From a bacterium (GTDB lineage: Bacteria > Patescibacteriota > Saccharimonadia > Saccharimonadales > Saccharimonadaceae), in NCBI GenBank assembly GCA_030427525.1, contig JAUIBD010000008.1:1-47497 (forward strand): a DNA stretch of 47,497 bases. Reading direction: 5' to 3'. The notes under the pieces are model-generated. The model searched no databases, was not told where the DNA came from, and worked only from the letters and a program-made list of their open reading frames with translations. Below are positions 1 through 11,940 of this stretch, in pieces (within the stretch, counting starts at the first letter, position 1; each line of letters starts with the position of its first letter). The position numbers and the translations under genes are program-made.

Positions 1-62
1 AGAACATTTTAATCTGGCTCGGTTCCCCGTTTTTCTCGCAGTTCACGAACAGACTGTTATCC

Positions 63-91
63 ATCATACAGGATTTCCAGAGGTGCGTCAA
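63..91 (-). promoter_or_regulatory. Sigma70-type promoter firing off the left edge
   Basis: On the minus strand there is TTGACG, a 17-nt spacer, then TATGAT. Transcription would begin near position 56 and run out of the window, so the gene served is not visible. The stretch 1-105 holds no convincing coding sequence. Confidence 0.55.
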
Positions 92-105
92 GCACCTAGG
101 GCTAT

Positions 106-537
106 CTATTTCGTAGCGATAAAGACAACGAATCCAACCACAAAACCGAGGATTAGGCCAGCGAATACTTCAAGTGACGTATGCCCTTTAGCTACGTGAC
201 GTAGAACAACCTTACTCTTCTGTTCCTTTATCAGCGCCTGAATCGCTCTGCCTTGCTCACCCACCGAACGACGTAAATTAATCGAGTCATACATAACTAC
301 CCCTGCAAAAAGTGCAGCTACGGCAAACACCGCAGAGTCTACTCCATCGCGAATTCCTACTATTGTCACAAGAGCTACTACTGTTGCGGTGTGAGCACTT
401 GGCATATTGCCGGAGCTGTAAAACTGCTTGAAGTTTTTAATACTCTTGGTTTTTACTGATGCAATTGTAAATTTTATGACGTGCGCAATAACCCACGCTA
501 GGGCGATTGTTATTAGGTAGGGTGACACGCCGCTCAT
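106..537 (-). CDS. Divergent PAP2 (DUF212/YuiD-like) membrane protein
   Basis: This 143-residue protein matches the short divergent PAP2 family, related to phosphatidic acid phosphatase and vanadium haloperoxidase folds. Visible signs are the NMPSAHTA segment near residue 45, the RRSVGEQG stretch near residue 90, a second histidine in GHTSLEVFAG near residue 120, and several hydrophobic segments including the last 20 residues. The family may act on phospholipid or isoprenoid phosphates, but its substrate is not established. It lies 5 nt after gyrA on the same strand and is probably cotranscribed with gyrB and gyrA. Family assignment is fairly secure; function is not. Confidence 0.8.
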   Translation of the reverse strand: MSGVSPYLITIALAWVIAHVIKFTIASVKTKSIKNFKQFYSSGNMPSAHTATVVALVTIVGIRDGVDSAVFAVAALFAGVVMYDSINLRRSVGEQGRAIQALIKEQKSKVVLRHVAKGHTSLEVFAGLILGFVVGFVVFIATK

Positions 538-542
538 CTAGG

Positions 543-3068
543 TTATTCCTGCGTCAAATCTTTACTTTGCTCAGGCATCAACCCAATCGAAGACACTGAA
601 TCGCTGTCTGATAGTCGCATAATCGTCACACCTTGGGTGGTTCGACCGAGCAACTTGATATCTTTCAGGCTCAGACGAATTGTTTGTCCTGCCTTTGAAA
701 TCAGCAATGCTTCAGCCATATCGGGTTCAATCGTTTGCACAGAGATAATCGGACCAGTTTTTGCAGTCACTACCGCTGCCTTGATGCCGACACCACCGCG
801 TTTGTGGCTTGGGAAGTTTTCTGCCTTGGTTCGTTTACCAAAGCCCTTTTCGCTGATTACCAGCAACTCTTGCTCTTCGCTGTGAACCACGTCCATACCC
901 ACAACGACGTCGTTTGGCCGCAGACGTGCACCGCGTACACCCCTGGCGGCACGACCCATTGGTCGAGCATCAGACTCATTAAAGCGCACTGCTTGGCCCG
1001 CAGACGTCGACACGATGATGTCATTCTGACCAGTTGTCTTCTTGATCCAGCGCAACTCATCGCCATCATCTAGTTTGATGGCAATCAAGCCGTTTGTACG
1101 AATATTTGCGTAGTCTTTCAGCGGCGTCTTCTTTACCGTACCCTTGCAGGTAGTCATAAACAGATACCCTTCGTCACTCGCATCCTTTTCGTGACGGATA
1201 ATTGATGTGATCTTCTCTTCTGGCTGCATCTGTAAGAGGTTTACTGCTGCAACGCCCTTGGCAGCGAGGCTTGCCGCAGGCACTTCGTATGCCTTCAGGC
1301 GGAATACACGACCGCGGTTGGTAAAGAATAGTAGCCAGTCATGCGTACTAGCTGGTACTAGCTGATCGATTACATCTTCCTCTTTCGTCGTCATGCCACG
1401 CTTACCCTTACCGCCTCGGTTTTGGCGTCGGTATTCACTCAGCAGGGTACGCTTGATGTAATTTTCCGTGGTCAGGAGGATAACGCTTTCTTCCTCTGGA
1501 ATCAGCTCTTCATCACTAAACTTACCAAGCTCGTGGGTAATAATCTTACTGCGTCGCTCGTCGCCGTATTTCTCTTTCATCTCAAGCAGCTCTGTCTTGA
1601 TGATCTTCAGAATTTCTTTTTCATCGGCTAGAATTCCCTCGAGTTTCGCGATCAGGGCCTTGAGTTCTTTTAGTTCGTCTTCGATAGCTTGGCGCTCTAG
1701 ACCGGTAAGGCGACGTAGCTGCATCTCAAGGATGGCTTTGGCTTGAATTTCACTAAGTTTAAACTTCTTAATGAGGTTGGCTTCGGCCTCTTCACGTGTC
1801 TTGCTGGCACGGATGGTCGCAATCACTTCATCAATGTGATCAAGCGCAATTTTGTAGCCTTCGAGAATATGTGCGCGTTCCTTCGCCTTCTTCAGTTCGT
1901 ACTCGGTGCGTCGACGCACGACTATTTGGCGATGCTTGATGTATTCCTGCAGGATTTCTTGGAGGCCAAGTACGCGAGGTTGTACGCCGTCTACCAGCGC
2001 CATCATATTGTAGTGATAGCTCGTCTGTAGTGAAGTCATCTTGTATAGCTGATTTAGCACTTTCTTTGGATACGCGTCTTTCTTGAGATCAATTACCACC
2101 CGTACGGTGCCACGCGCTGATTCGTCGCGGATATCGGCAATGCTTGTGAGTTTCTTTTCCTTTACTAGTTCAGCGATTCGCTCAATCAACGTGGCCTTGT
2201 TTACCGCATACGGCATTTCGGTCACGATAATCTGATGACGACCCTTTTTGGTCTCTTCGATATCGGCGACCGCGCGAATCATCACGCTACCACGACCCGT
2301 CTGATAGGCTTGCTTCATTGGTGCGCCGCCATACACGGTCGCGCCCGTTGGGAAGTCTGGACCTTTAACGTGTTTCAACAAGTCTTCTACTGTCGCTTCA
2401 GGGTTATCAATCTCCTCAATCGTTGCATCTACCAGTTCATTCAAGTTATGTGGCGGAATATTGGTGGCCATACCCACAGCAATACCAATCTGGCCATTGA
2501 GTAGCAGGTTTGGCAGTTTTGCCGGTAAAACAACTGGCTCTTGCTCGGAACCATCAAAGTTATCGCGAAAGTCGATTGTTTCTTTATCGATGTCTACCAG
2601 CATTTCATCTGCCGGCTTCGCCATGCGTGCCTCTGTATAACGCATAGCCGCTGGAGGGTCACCATCCATGGAGCCAAAGTTACCCTGCCCCTGCACCAAC
2701 ATGTAGCGCATGCTCCAGTCTTGCGCCAAACGAACCATAGAGTCATAAATTGCTGAGTCACCGTGTGGGTGATATTTACCCATCACGTCACCGACAATAC
2801 GGGCTGATTTTACAAACTTGGCACCAGAACGATTGCCGTTTTGATTCATACTGTACAAAATTCGACGATGCACAGGCTTCAAGCCATCACGTACATCAGG
2901 TAAGGCGCGGTCGATAATCACACTCATTGAATATCGGAAGAAGCTCTCTTCCATAACTGATTCAACCGTACGGTTCTCAACCAATTTTGAATGTGATGTA
3001 TCTACCACAACATCGTCAGTGTTTTCGTACTTTCCTGTTGATTCTGGTGTAATTTTGTCATCATCCAT
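543..3068 (-). CDS. gyrA: DNA gyrase subunit A
   Basis: GyrA is the DNA-cleaving subunit of gyrase, a cytoplasmic A2B2 type II topoisomerase that introduces negative supercoils. The 841 residues are a normal length. The winged-helix domain carries [12 protein letters not shown] near residues 98-109, the drug-binding region, and the catalytic tyrosine is in AMRYTEARM (about Tyr144). The C-terminal beta-pinwheel follows, with a GyrA box written QNRGGKG near residue 560. That box indicates gyrase rather than topoisomerase IV. The first 35 residues are an acidic, low-complexity extension before the conserved start of the family. It follows gyrB by 2 nt in the same operon. Confidence 0.97.
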   Translation of the reverse strand: MDDDKITPESTGKYENTDDVVVDTSHSKLVENRTVESVMEESFFRYSMSVIIDRALPDVRDGLKPVHRRILYSMNQNGNRSGAKFVKSARIVGDVMGKYHPHGDSAIYDSMVRLAQDWSMRYMLVQGQGNFGSMDGDPPAAMRYTEARMAKPADEMLVDIDKETIDFRDNFDGSEQEPVVLPAKLPNLLLNGQIGIAVGMATNIPPHNLNELVDATIEEIDNPEATVEDLLKHVKGPDFPTGATVYGGAPMKQAYQTGRGSVMIRAVADIEETKKGRHQIIVTEMPYAVNKATLIERIAELVKEKKLTSIADIRDESARGTVRVVIDLKKDAYPKKVLNQLYKMTSLQTSYHYNMMALVDGVQPRVLGLQEILQEYIKHRQIVVRRRTEYELKKAKERAHILEGYKIALDHIDEVIATIRASKTREEAEANLIKKFKLSEIQAKAILEMQLRRLTGLERQAIEDELKELKALIAKLEGILADEKEILKIIKTELLEMKEKYGDERRSKIITHELGKFSDEELIPEEESVILLTTENYIKRTLLSEYRRQNRGGKGKRGMTTKEEDVIDQLVPASTHDWLLFFTNRGRVFRLKAYEVPAASLAAKGVAAVNLLQMQPEEKITSIIRHEKDASDEGYLFMTTCKGTVKKTPLKDYANIRTNGLIAIKLDDGDELRWIKKTTGQNDIIVSTSAGQAVRFNESDARPMGRAARGVRGARLRPNDVVVGMDVVHSEEQELLVISEKGFGKRTKAENFPSHKRGGVGIKAAVVTAKTGPIISVQTIEPDMAEALLISKAGQTIRLSLKDIKLLGRTTQGVTIMRLSDSDSVSSIGLMPEQSKDLTQE

Positions 3069-3070
3069 AT

Positions 3071-5062
<1,992 letters not shown>

Positions 5063-5092
5063 TCAGCTATTTCTGCTATTTACACTATGTAT

Positions 5093-5121
5093 ATTATATC
5101 GAACTATTTGTATTCACTCAA
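5093..5121 (-). promoter_or_regulatory. gyrB operon promoter
   Basis: The minus strand reads TTGAGT, 17 nt, TATAAT. The start point would be about 40 nt before the gyrB ATG, leaving room for its Shine-Dalgarno sequence. The intergenic region to 5225 also carries the divergent promoter of the surface-protein gene (TTATGCTAATCT, 5142-5155 region). Confidence 0.75.
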
Positions 5122-5225
5122 GTTCTTGCATTGAACACAATACTTATGCTAATCTAGGGGCAAAAGGTATACCAAAACAAATAAAAACAAAAATCAGTGA
5201 GTAAAAAACGGTAAAGGTTCACACA

Positions 5226-7067
5226 ATGTTCCGGAAAATTGTATCAAACCTCAACTTCAGTCCTGCTCTCATGGGTCAGCTGGGCTTTTATGCTAGGCGT
5301 CTTCGTAAAGAAGAGGCAACACGACGACTCGGGCTAGTCTTTACGGCCCTTGCGCTAGTAGTTCAATCTTTCGCGGTATTCTCTCCGCCCGAGGCGGCGA
5401 ATGCGGCTAGCGCGGCCGACTTTGTGAGAGGTGGCGTCTCTAGTCCAACAGAATACCTAAAGTACTACGACCGTAACAGCAATAATATTAAAGACATCTA
5501 TAGTTCATTAGGCATAACCCGATCAGAAATTAAAAGTACTAAATTGACTGTTATAGGCGAGGCTAGCCGCTACAACTGGTCAATGACAAGCCTGTATAGC
5601 TATGCCCAGGGCCAACGCTCCTGGCAATACAAAAAATCGAATGGCGCTAACGGCACTGTGTTTTACCGCCCGATGCGCCTCACGCAACAAGGCGGTGACC
5701 GCCATGAGGTATTTGCTGGCTATTCAAAGGCATTTGGGTGGTTTGCAATCAAAAAAGATTGCGGTAACCTAATCACCGCACACCCCCCAGTGGTTAAAAA
5801 CCCTGATGCATTCTGTAAAAATCTTACTGTTAGACCGATAGACTCTAGTCGCTTTAGAATGACAACAAACGTGAAACAAGTTGATGGTGCGAAAATTACT
5901 AAATACACCTACGTAATACGTGATGACAACAAAAAGCTTGTTGCGACAAAGACATTCTCACAAAAAACGAGTCCACACACATTTGTATATAATCAGTCGA
6001 CACCTGGGGCATACCATGTTCGAGTGAAAGTGAGCACAAGCGAAGGTGAACGTTCAGGTGCAAACTGTACAGACAGCTTTGTTGTTGCCAAAAAGCCAGC
6101 TGCATTTTGTACGGATGTTAGTGCTGATATAGCCGACAGAAGCATTGTGACATTGGGTGGATCCGCTCGTGCCGTGAGAGGTGCGAAAATTAATAGGTAC
6201 GTATTTATTGTTACAAACGACGCAGGCAAAGAAGTAAAACGCGTTGTGGTAGATTCATCAAAAGAGAATGTAATCGCCAATAGCTTTACGCTTGCAAAAG
6301 CAGGAACCTATTCGGTGACACTCAAGGTGCGTACAAACCTAGGTGTAAAAACAAGCGAAAACTGTAAAACAGAGTTCACTATAGAAAAAGTTCAGGTATG
6401 TGAGTACAACCCTGCCCTACCCGCAAACGACCCACTCTGCCAACCGTGTCCTGACAACCCAAATCTATGGATTAATGATGAAGGCTGTAGCGCTAAGCTT
6501 GTAAGCAGCAAGACAGCAGCAAACATGACTCAAGGTGATGTTTCAGCTAACACGGTAACAGCAAAAGCTAACGATAAAATTACCTACACCATAACTGTTG
6601 AGAACCGTGGATTTGCTTCTGCACCTATAGAACTAAAAGAATCTCTTGCGGATGTGCTTGAATATGCAAAACTTATAGACCTTGGCGGAGGCAGCTTCGA
6701 TAAGGACACGAGTACGCTCTCTTGGCCAACGGTAGACCTAGCTGCAGGTGAAAAAGAAAGTCGCACCTTCGCAATTCAAATGCTTGCAACAATCCCAGCA
6801 ACAAACACAGGCCAGAGCGACGAAGCATCGTATGACTGTACGATGGTAAATACATTTGGCAATAGTGTTAGCATAGCTGTAAATTGTCCCGAGCAAAAAG
6901 TTATCGTCGAACAAGTTACCAAAGAGCTTCCCCACACAGGACCAAGAGAAAACATGATGTTTGGTGCAGCTCTACTAGCAGTTGTTGTCTACTTCTGGGC
7001 ACGTTCTCGACAGCTAGGTAAAGAGGTTCGCCTTATTCGACACAATGTAAACGTAGGGACGATTTAA
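5226..7067 (+). CDS. LPXTG-anchored surface protein with PKD-like and DUF11-like domains
   Basis: This 613-residue protein is probably exported and attached to the cell envelope by sortase. The N-terminus has an unusual basic segment (about 1-35), then a hydrophobic signal segment ending near AAANA/ASA (about residue 60). The middle holds two repeated beta-sandwich-like modules (about 200-290 and 295-390), each beginning with a Cys residue and a phrase such as VRGAKINRYVFIV, resembling PKD folds. A DUF11-like repeat follows (about 430-555). The C-terminus has LPHTG, a membrane segment and a basic tail that is longer than usual (about 20 residues). Paired cysteines suggest disulfides outside the cell. 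The start has AAAGG 8 nt upstream. The exact ligand or role is unknown. Confidence 0.75.
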   Translation: MFRKIVSNLNFSPALMGQLGFYARRLRKEEATRRLGLVFTALALVVQSFAVFSPPEAANAASAADFVRGGVSSPTEYLKYYDRNSNNIKDIYSSLGITRSEIKSTKLTVIGEASRYNWSMTSLYSYAQGQRSWQYKKSNGANGTVFYRPMRLTQQGGDRHEVFAGYSKAFGWFAIKKDCGNLITAHPPVVKNPDAFCKNLTVRPIDSSRFRMTTNVKQVDGAKITKYTYVIRDDNKKLVATKTFSQKTSPHTFVYNQSTPGAYHVRVKVSTSEGERSGANCTDSFVVAKKPAAFCTDVSADIADRSIVTLGGSARAVRGAKINRYVFIVTNDAGKEVKRVVVDSSKENVIANSFTLAKAGTYSVTLKVRTNLGVKTSENCKTEFTIEKVQVCEYNPALPANDPLCQPCPDNPNLWINDEGCSAKLVSSKTAANMTQGDVSANTVTAKANDKITYTITVENRGFASAPIELKESLADVLEYAKLIDLGGGSFDKDTSTLSWPTVDLAAGEKESRTFAIQMLATIPATNTGQSDEASYDCTMVNTFGNSVSIAVNCPEQKVIVEQVTKELPHTGPRENMMFGAALLAVVVYFWARSRQLGKEVRLIRHNVNVGTI

Positions 7068-7082
7068 TACTGAGGGGTGGGC

Positions 7083-7658
7083 ATGAGCGAGAAAATACAA
7101 GATAAATCAGCAGAATATAGCGCAGAGCAAGTCGAGCAACTTTCTGACGCTGCGAGCGAACAAGTTGAGAGGCTTGAGAAAAAGCTGGACAATGCGGCCG
7201 AGAGGGCTCCAACAGAGGACACTGAAAAACTAAAAGAGAACGCTGAGAAGATCGCCGAGAAACAAGAGAAAAGGAGCGAGAAAAAAGCCTCGCCCGCCGA
7301 AAAGCGTAAGGACACCCCCCTACCCAATAAAAAAGCAAAGAAAGCTGCTTTTAATGCCACAATGAAAGAAGCGCGCGGCCACATGTCGACACCTAGCAGA
7401 ACATTTAGCAAGTTTATCCACGCGGCACCAATAGAAAAAACCAGCGAATTCGTTGGAGCCACTGTTGCACGTCCTAATGCCCTGCTTGCTGGTTCGGTAT
7501 CTGCATTTGCCTTAACCTTACTCGTTTACGTTGTTGCAAGGTACTACGGATACCCATTAACTGGTTCCGAAAGCATCGCTGCATTCATACTTGGCTGGCT
7601 GCTAGGTATACTCTTTGATTACTTCCGCGTGATGATAACTGGCAAAAAAGCTGGTTAA
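7083..7658 (+). CDS. Coiled-coil protein with C-terminal membrane segments
   Basis: I do not recognise a named family. About the first 90 residues are highly charged and rich in Glu, Lys and Ala with heptad-like spacing (EQVEQLSDAASEQVERLEKK), typical of a coiled coil. The last 65 residues contain two hydrophobic segments separated by RYYGYPLTGSES. A GTG lies at 7077, but GAGGGG at 7072-7077 is placed to serve the ATG at 7083, so that start is used here (191 residues). It begins 15 nt after the surface-protein gene and is probably cotranscribed with it, so it could help organise or tether envelope material. That role is inference only. Confidence 0.65.
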   Translation: MSEKIQDKSAEYSAEQVEQLSDAASEQVERLEKKLDNAAERAPTEDTEKLKENAEKIAEKQEKRSEKKASPAEKRKDTPLPNKKAKKAAFNATMKEARGHMSTPSRTFSKFIHAAPIEKTSEFVGATVARPNALLAGSVSAFALTLLVYVVARYYGYPLTGSESIAAFILGWLLGILFDYFRVMITGKKAG

Positions 7659-7680
7659 ACTATTCTCGCGACGTTTTTAT

Positions 7681-10566
7681 TTATCGTAGTTTGAGATGAA
7701 CTTCCCGCTGATCATTCTTTTCGTCACCGCGAAGATGCAGATTAGCCTGTGGTATTGGGATACTTGAATTTGGTGGTATCTCTTGGTGAATGGGCTGTTT
7801 TTTGACTACCTCTTCTGGGTTGACCGCATCCGAAGTAGTGTGTGCTAAGTTTTCTGCTGTTTGCTCTACTGCTTTGATAGTTTCAGAAGGCTTAGCTTCA
7901 TCGGCCGCAGGCCGTGTAGAATGTCCAACGAGAGGAGCTTTAGCTGGAGGATTAACAGATGTCGACTGAGATGTTTTTGGCGTGCTTCCGCCCAGCTGTT
8001 GACGTTTAGCGAGCCATTCGTCAAGGAACGATGATCCGGCTGGCTTTGCAGAAGCTGGTACCGTTGCTGTAGTGGAAGTCGATTTTTGCATTTGCTTCAT
8101 TGCTTCAAGTCGTTGCTTTTTCTCTTTTTCGGCAGATCTGAGTCGGCCAAATATTTCTTTTTCTACAGCAGGACGTGGTCGTCCATATTTAGCCGAGGAT
8201 AGCCGTTTTAGCGCATCTGCAAGCTGTTGGTTGCCTTGCCCCATTGACGGTATGAAAGACATGCTAAATGGAGCTGAGGGCACATTATTTATCATGACAC
8301 TGCTTATTGATTGATAGTTAGGTAGCTTAGTAAGATCGTCTTCGTCAAAGGTTGGACGAAATCGCTTCACCATGATCTCTGCATCTGTAGTACCGATACG
8401 ACCTGATATGACAGTACCGACGTTACCGATAATCGCTTCACGAATCTTATCGGTGAGCTGAGTCATAAACTGATTACCCATAATCAAGTTAAGGCGATAC
8501 TTTCGAGCCTCTGACAGTATCGATTCAAAGCTATCCGTGGCAAAGTTTTGAAACTCATCAACATATAGCGAAAAGTCTGTTCGCTGCTCTTCCGGCATGT
8601 CGGCCCTTCCCATAGCAGCCGCCTGGAATTTCATTACAAATATGATACCGAGAAGTTTTGAGTTAAGTTCACCCATCCTACCCTTCGATAGGTTAACCAG
8701 TAATATCTTCTTGTTGTCCATGATGTCGCGAAGGTTAAAGCCACTTTTTGTCTGACCAATAATATTACGCATTGCGTCGTTCGATATGAATGGGCCAAAC
8801 TTTGATACAACCCAGCTTATTACCTCTCCGGCTTCATTTGAACGCTGTGACGCAGGAAATTCCTTTGTCCAGAAATCAAGCACCGACTGATCAGTGACGT
8901 ATTTCAGTTTACTTTTCATATAGTCTTGATCAATCAGGACTTTTGGTATATCGATAAAAGTACCGCCAGCAGGGTCACTCATCAGCAGCAAGGCACAGTT
9001 GCGGAAGATGTGCTCCAGGCGTGGACCAACAATACCAGTGTGTCCGGGGTCGTACAAGCCATACAGCATGTTGATTGATTCTTGAACCAGGAAGTCTTTC
9101 TGATCAGGATGATCAAACTCAAACATATTTAAGCCAATTGGATTGGTCATATCACCGGGGTTAAAGTAGATGATATCTTCGACTCGTTCTTTCGGAACCT
9201 TGCCCAACAACGTTTCAACAGAATCACCGTGCGGGTCAACGAATGCAAATCCCTTCCCGTCCATCATGTCTTGGTATGCGAGGTTCTCAAGTAATACAGA
9301 TTTACCCGTACCGGTTTGACCAATAATATATGTGTGACGACGGCGGTCATTCGTACTCAGGCGAATCGGCTTCTTGACTCCCCTAAACTCGTTATAACCT
9401 AGCAAGAACCCCTCTTCCATTAATTCAGTAGGACCATCTACTTGCTTTGCCATCTGACGTTGGACTTGTGAAGTCGGGATATTCTTCTGGTCAGGTAGAT
9501 GGAATATTGTTGCTAGTTCAACGGTGTTAAGAACATTTTGATTCAATGATTGCGGAAAAAATCGGAATATATAAGAAGTGACTAACTCTTCAATATTACG
9601 AGATGGATTGAATTTAAACCCGTTGTAACTTGGTGAGTCAAATAGAGAGAATGCAGCGACGACATTTTTCAGAAGCGTTTGAGAACGTGCAGCTGTATTC
9701 GATGACACGACAACACGCACAAGTGTTTCGTAGCCTGGGTATCTGGTCTTTTCCTCTATTGTCTCGACAGTTGCTTTTTCAAGTGATGTTAGTTGCTTGT
9801 CTTCGGGTTTTTCTTTCTCTTCAGATGATTCTGGCGGTTTCCAGAGCGCTTCCATGATGTCTTTTGATGACCCTAGTGCAGCGAAGCCTTTTTTCTTGCC
9901 TTTATCTTTAGTAATTTTATCTGCCATCTGAATCGATTTTTTTGTCCATCCATCTTTAGCTGGTCGGATCAGAATCTGTACACCTATACCATCTTCACGG
10001 CCCGCACTGGAGAGTGCGTTTAATAATGCTCTCGAGGCATCACGCTTAGCTTCTTGATATGTTGCAATTGGGTAGACGTACTCTTTCTTCAAGGTGAATT
10101 CACCACCAATTGTGCCGCTTATCTTGCCAACTTTACTGAAAACGGTGTGCTCTTCAACTTCTTCCAGCCTTGCTGAGGGATAGGCTGCTGCGACTGCTTG
10201 ACGCACAACATCGACTAGTGCAACAGGCACGACAGTGTAATAGTGAACAAGGCCTTCCCTAGCAACAATTTCAAATGATAAGTGACGTTGACCATATATC
10301 TTGCTCTTAAAGCCTTTTACCGCAGTTGAAGCGATCACGTTATACATTACCTGTGCCTGCGACAACACTTCTTCGGTAACATCGCGCTCGTCACGACTTC
10401 CTGCCTCTAAATCATCACTGGCTGGCGGCAAATGGATGATCATCGGCACCATCTTTAGCCCGCGCTCATAGTTTTTTGCTTCGCGCAGTGTTTTTCGATA
10501 CTGTGAAACAATGAGCGTGACAACAGCTGTAACCACGAGAACTACACCAAACACGCCTATTAACAC
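7681..10566 (-). CDS. VirD4/TraG-like ATPase (type IV secretion coupling-protein family)
   Basis: The 961-residue protein belongs to the HerA/VirD4 group of P-loop ATPases. It has a membrane segment at residues 2-20, a roughly 380-residue N-terminal region, and a Walker A motif GQTGTGKS near residue 415. Next come FVDPHGDS, a strand LLVNLSKG, and YVDEFQNFATDSFES near 668, typical of VirD4-like ATPases. The last 150 residues are low-complexity, rich in Pro, Ser, Thr and Lys. The start is GTG with GGGGGAG 8 nt upstream. No VirB4, relaxase or channel genes are next to it. It could export protein or DNA, or be a stand-alone motor; the sequence does not decide. Confidence 0.75.
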   Translation of the reverse strand: MLIGVFGVVLVVTAVVTLIVSQYRKTLREAKNYERGLKMVPMIIHLPPASDDLEAGSRDERDVTEEVLSQAQVMYNVIASTAVKGFKSKIYGQRHLSFEIVAREGLVHYYTVVPVALVDVVRQAVAAAYPSARLEEVEEHTVFSKVGKISGTIGGEFTLKKEYVYPIATYQEAKRDASRALLNALSSAGREDGIGVQILIRPAKDGWTKKSIQMADKITKDKGKKKGFAALGSSKDIMEALWKPPESSEEKEKPEDKQLTSLEKATVETIEEKTRYPGYETLVRVVVSSNTAARSQTLLKNVVAAFSLFDSPSYNGFKFNPSRNIEELVTSYIFRFFPQSLNQNVLNTVELATIFHLPDQKNIPTSQVQRQMAKQVDGPTELMEEGFLLGYNEFRGVKKPIRLSTNDRRRHTYIIGQTGTGKSVLLENLAYQDMMDGKGFAFVDPHGDSVETLLGKVPKERVEDIIYFNPGDMTNPIGLNMFEFDHPDQKDFLVQESINMLYGLYDPGHTGIVGPRLEHIFRNCALLLMSDPAGGTFIDIPKVLIDQDYMKSKLKYVTDQSVLDFWTKEFPASQRSNEAGEVISWVVSKFGPFISNDAMRNIIGQTKSGFNLRDIMDNKKILLVNLSKGRMGELNSKLLGIIFVMKFQAAAMGRADMPEEQRTDFSLYVDEFQNFATDSFESILSEARKYRLNLIMGNQFMTQLTDKIREAIIGNVGTVISGRIGTTDAEIMVKRFRPTFDEDDLTKLPNYQSISSVMINNVPSAPFSMSFIPSMGQGNQQLADALKRLSSAKYGRPRPAVEKEIFGRLRSAEKEKKQRLEAMKQMQKSTSTTATVPASAKPAGSSFLDEWLAKRQQLGGSTPKTSQSTSVNPPAKAPLVGHSTRPAADEAKPSETIKAVEQTAENLAHTTSDAVNPEEVVKKQPIHQEIPPNSSIPIPQANLHLRGDEKNDQREVHLKLR

Positions 10567-10596
10567 TTTTCGAACTCCCCCTCTTCAGTTCTTACA

Positions 10597-11010
10597 CTAG
10601 GTTGCTTCGCCCAGCTCTTTTCCGTACCTTTTTCGCAAATAATCTGCTTGTAGCTTGTTGACTTTTTTCTCACGCATGTGTGGGTCATCCTTTGTTTCAG
10701 CAATTATTTGTTTTGCTTTATCCACCCATTCTTTTTCAATCAAATCGTCATCGTTTGCAGTTAGTGGTGCCGTATCGTCAGCCGTTACCGCATCGTCGTC
10801 GTCGCTCTGTGATTGTATAGGAGTTGGTAATGCAATTGGCGCAGGCGATGCCGTTGTTGCATGATGCTGTTCGCCAGCGCGTTCCGTAGCTCGCTCGGGT
10901 GAATATTCAGGTTTTGATTCTGGGCTTACCTCTGGCGTGCTTGGTGAAAACTCACCCGGCACTTGCGGCATTTCGGGTATTTTCTCTGGTGAAGGCAGCT
11001 TCGGTTCCAT
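10597..11010 (-). CDS. Disordered acidic/proline-rich small protein
   Basis: This 137-residue protein has no family I recognise. Residues 1-60 are dense in Pro, Glu and Ser (EKIPEMPQVPGEFSPSTP), the middle is rich in Asp and Ala, and the last 45 residues look helical and basic (VNKLQADYLRKRYGKEL). The C-terminal third could be a small folded or binding segment. It is 30 nt upstream of the VirD4-like gene on the same strand and may encode an adaptor for it. A TATAAT box (11018-11023) lies 7 nt before the ATG, so the mRNA is probably leaderless. Confidence 0.6.
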   Translation of the reverse strand: MEPKLPSPEKIPEMPQVPGEFSPSTPEVSPESKPEYSPERATERAGEQHHATTASPAPIALPTPIQSQSDDDDAVTADDTAPLTANDDDLIEKEWVDKAKQIIAETKDDPHMREKKVNKLQADYLRKRYGKELGEAT

Positions 11011-11017
11011 ATCTGTA

Positions 11018-11023
11018 ATTATA
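11018..11023 (-). promoter_or_regulatory. Extended -10 (ATGCTATAAT), leaderless start
   Basis: TATAAT preceded by TGC lies 7 nt before the ATG at 11010. There is no Shine-Dalgarno sequence between them. The predicted transcription start falls on or beside the start codon. Confidence 0.6.
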
Positions 11024-11045
11024 GCATAATTAATAACTAGTTTTG

Positions 11046-11432
11046 CTATATGTCACGCTTGTTAACATACAGTGTAGCGATGGATAAAAACAGAGTTACA
11101 AGAATAATTTCATACACCCCAAGTGAGCCAATTGACTTCATCGCTAGCATCATCACGGGACCTAGCGCTAAGACAGATGATAAGTAGTATAGCTTCTTTA
11201 GGCTAACGGTGCTTAAGGGCTTGCGAACAGTTACGAGCCGAGACACTTTTACAGTTATCCTGTTTAATAGCCAGCTAAGTGCAGTTATTACACCAACCAA
11301 AAATACATATAGTAAAAAAAAGACGGCTAGTAAACCAGCCGGACCAACATCTGCAGGAGTTGTTGTTTCAAGTAATACCGCTAATAAAACGGCAGCGACA
11401 ATAGAACTTATTGCTACTGATTTTCCCAACAT
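11046..11432 (-). CDS. Small four-helix membrane protein
   Basis: I chose the ATG at 11432 (128 residues) because TATAGT (11439-11444) lies just 6 nt upstream, which fits a leaderless mRNA. The longer frame to 11459 would begin upstream of the promoter. The protein has about four hydrophobic segments (near 5-25, 30-55, 80-100 and 105-125) and a basic loop with TVRKPLSTVSLKK. No family is recognised. It is separated from the next gene on the same strand by that gene's own promoter. Confidence 0.6.
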   Translation of the reverse strand: MLGKSVAISSIVAAVLLAVLLETTTPADVGPAGLLAVFFLLYVFLVGVITALSWLLNRITVKVSRLVTVRKPLSTVSLKKLYYLSSVLALGPVMMLAMKSIGSLGVYEIILVTLFLSIATLYVNKRDI

Positions 11433-11438
11433 ACTTAT

Positions 11439-11444
11439 ACTATA
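11439..11444 (-). promoter_or_regulatory. -10 box of leaderless membrane-protein gene
   Basis: TATAGT is 6 nt before the ATG at 11432, with no ribosome-binding sequence between them. Confidence 0.5.
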
Positions 11445-11602
11445 CCACTTCACTATCAAGATTTAAGAGAGCCTCGGCGACTAACCTTGGAATCTGGATA
11501 GAACTTCCTGTAGCGCAAGAAGCTCAACCCAGACTCCTGTCTAGACAAGCACAGTCCGTCCTAAGTATGTATTGACGCGTGTGTCGAAAGACAATCAGCC
11601 GC

Positions 11603-11863
11603 CTAGAGGCTACTGACCGCCCAGCTATGAAAGCCGGGTACAATCCTTTCACGTGTGTTCCACAGGAGATAACTTATTACGTAATCGATCCTAGTACTAA
11701 CTTGTGAGCGCTCGTACCAATTTGGCAGAGCATCGGTAACACCAGCCAAGTCAATGCTACGAAAGGTACGTGAGTCATCAAAGAAATGACTCATAATACG
11801 TAGCGACTCTTCTGTCGTTACCGACCGTCTGTCAAATGGATTGACGGTCAGGTTATTATTCAA
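11603..11863 (-). CDS. Hypothetical 86-residue protein, TTG start
   Basis: This frame opens with TTG and encodes a water-soluble protein with a balanced composition (SLRIMSHFFDDSRTFRS near residue 20, YVISYLLWNTRERIV near 63). No family is recognised. Support for a real gene is a promoter at 11912-11940 on the same strand (TTGACA, 17 nt, TAACGT) and an A-rich leader like the one before the surface-protein gene at 5226. Against it are the weak start, no visible Shine-Dalgarno sequence, and its place in a decayed, gene-poor stretch. Confidence 0.4.
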   Translation of the reverse strand: MNNNLTVNPFDRRSVTTEESLRIMSHFFDDSRTFRSIDLAGVTDALPNWYERSQVSTRIDYVISYLLWNTRERIVPGFHSWAVSSL

Positions 11864-11911
11864 GTTGTTAATGTTTTTTGCTTTTTTTGTTTTTGATTAA
11901 AGCGTACTCTT

Positions 11912-11940
11912 ACGTTAGCACAAGCAGTATTGTATGTCAA
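11912..11940 (-). promoter_or_regulatory. Promoter upstream of the 86-residue ORF
   Basis: The minus strand shows a perfect TTGACA, 17 nt, then a weaker TAACGT. Transcription would start near 11905 and pass through the A-rich leader before the TTG at 11863. Confidence 0.45.

Noticed and set aside
735-2504. Many plus-strand frames of 70-110 residues across gyrA and gyrB
   Set aside because: They lie opposite conserved gyrase sequence, lack ribosome-binding sites and have no family features.
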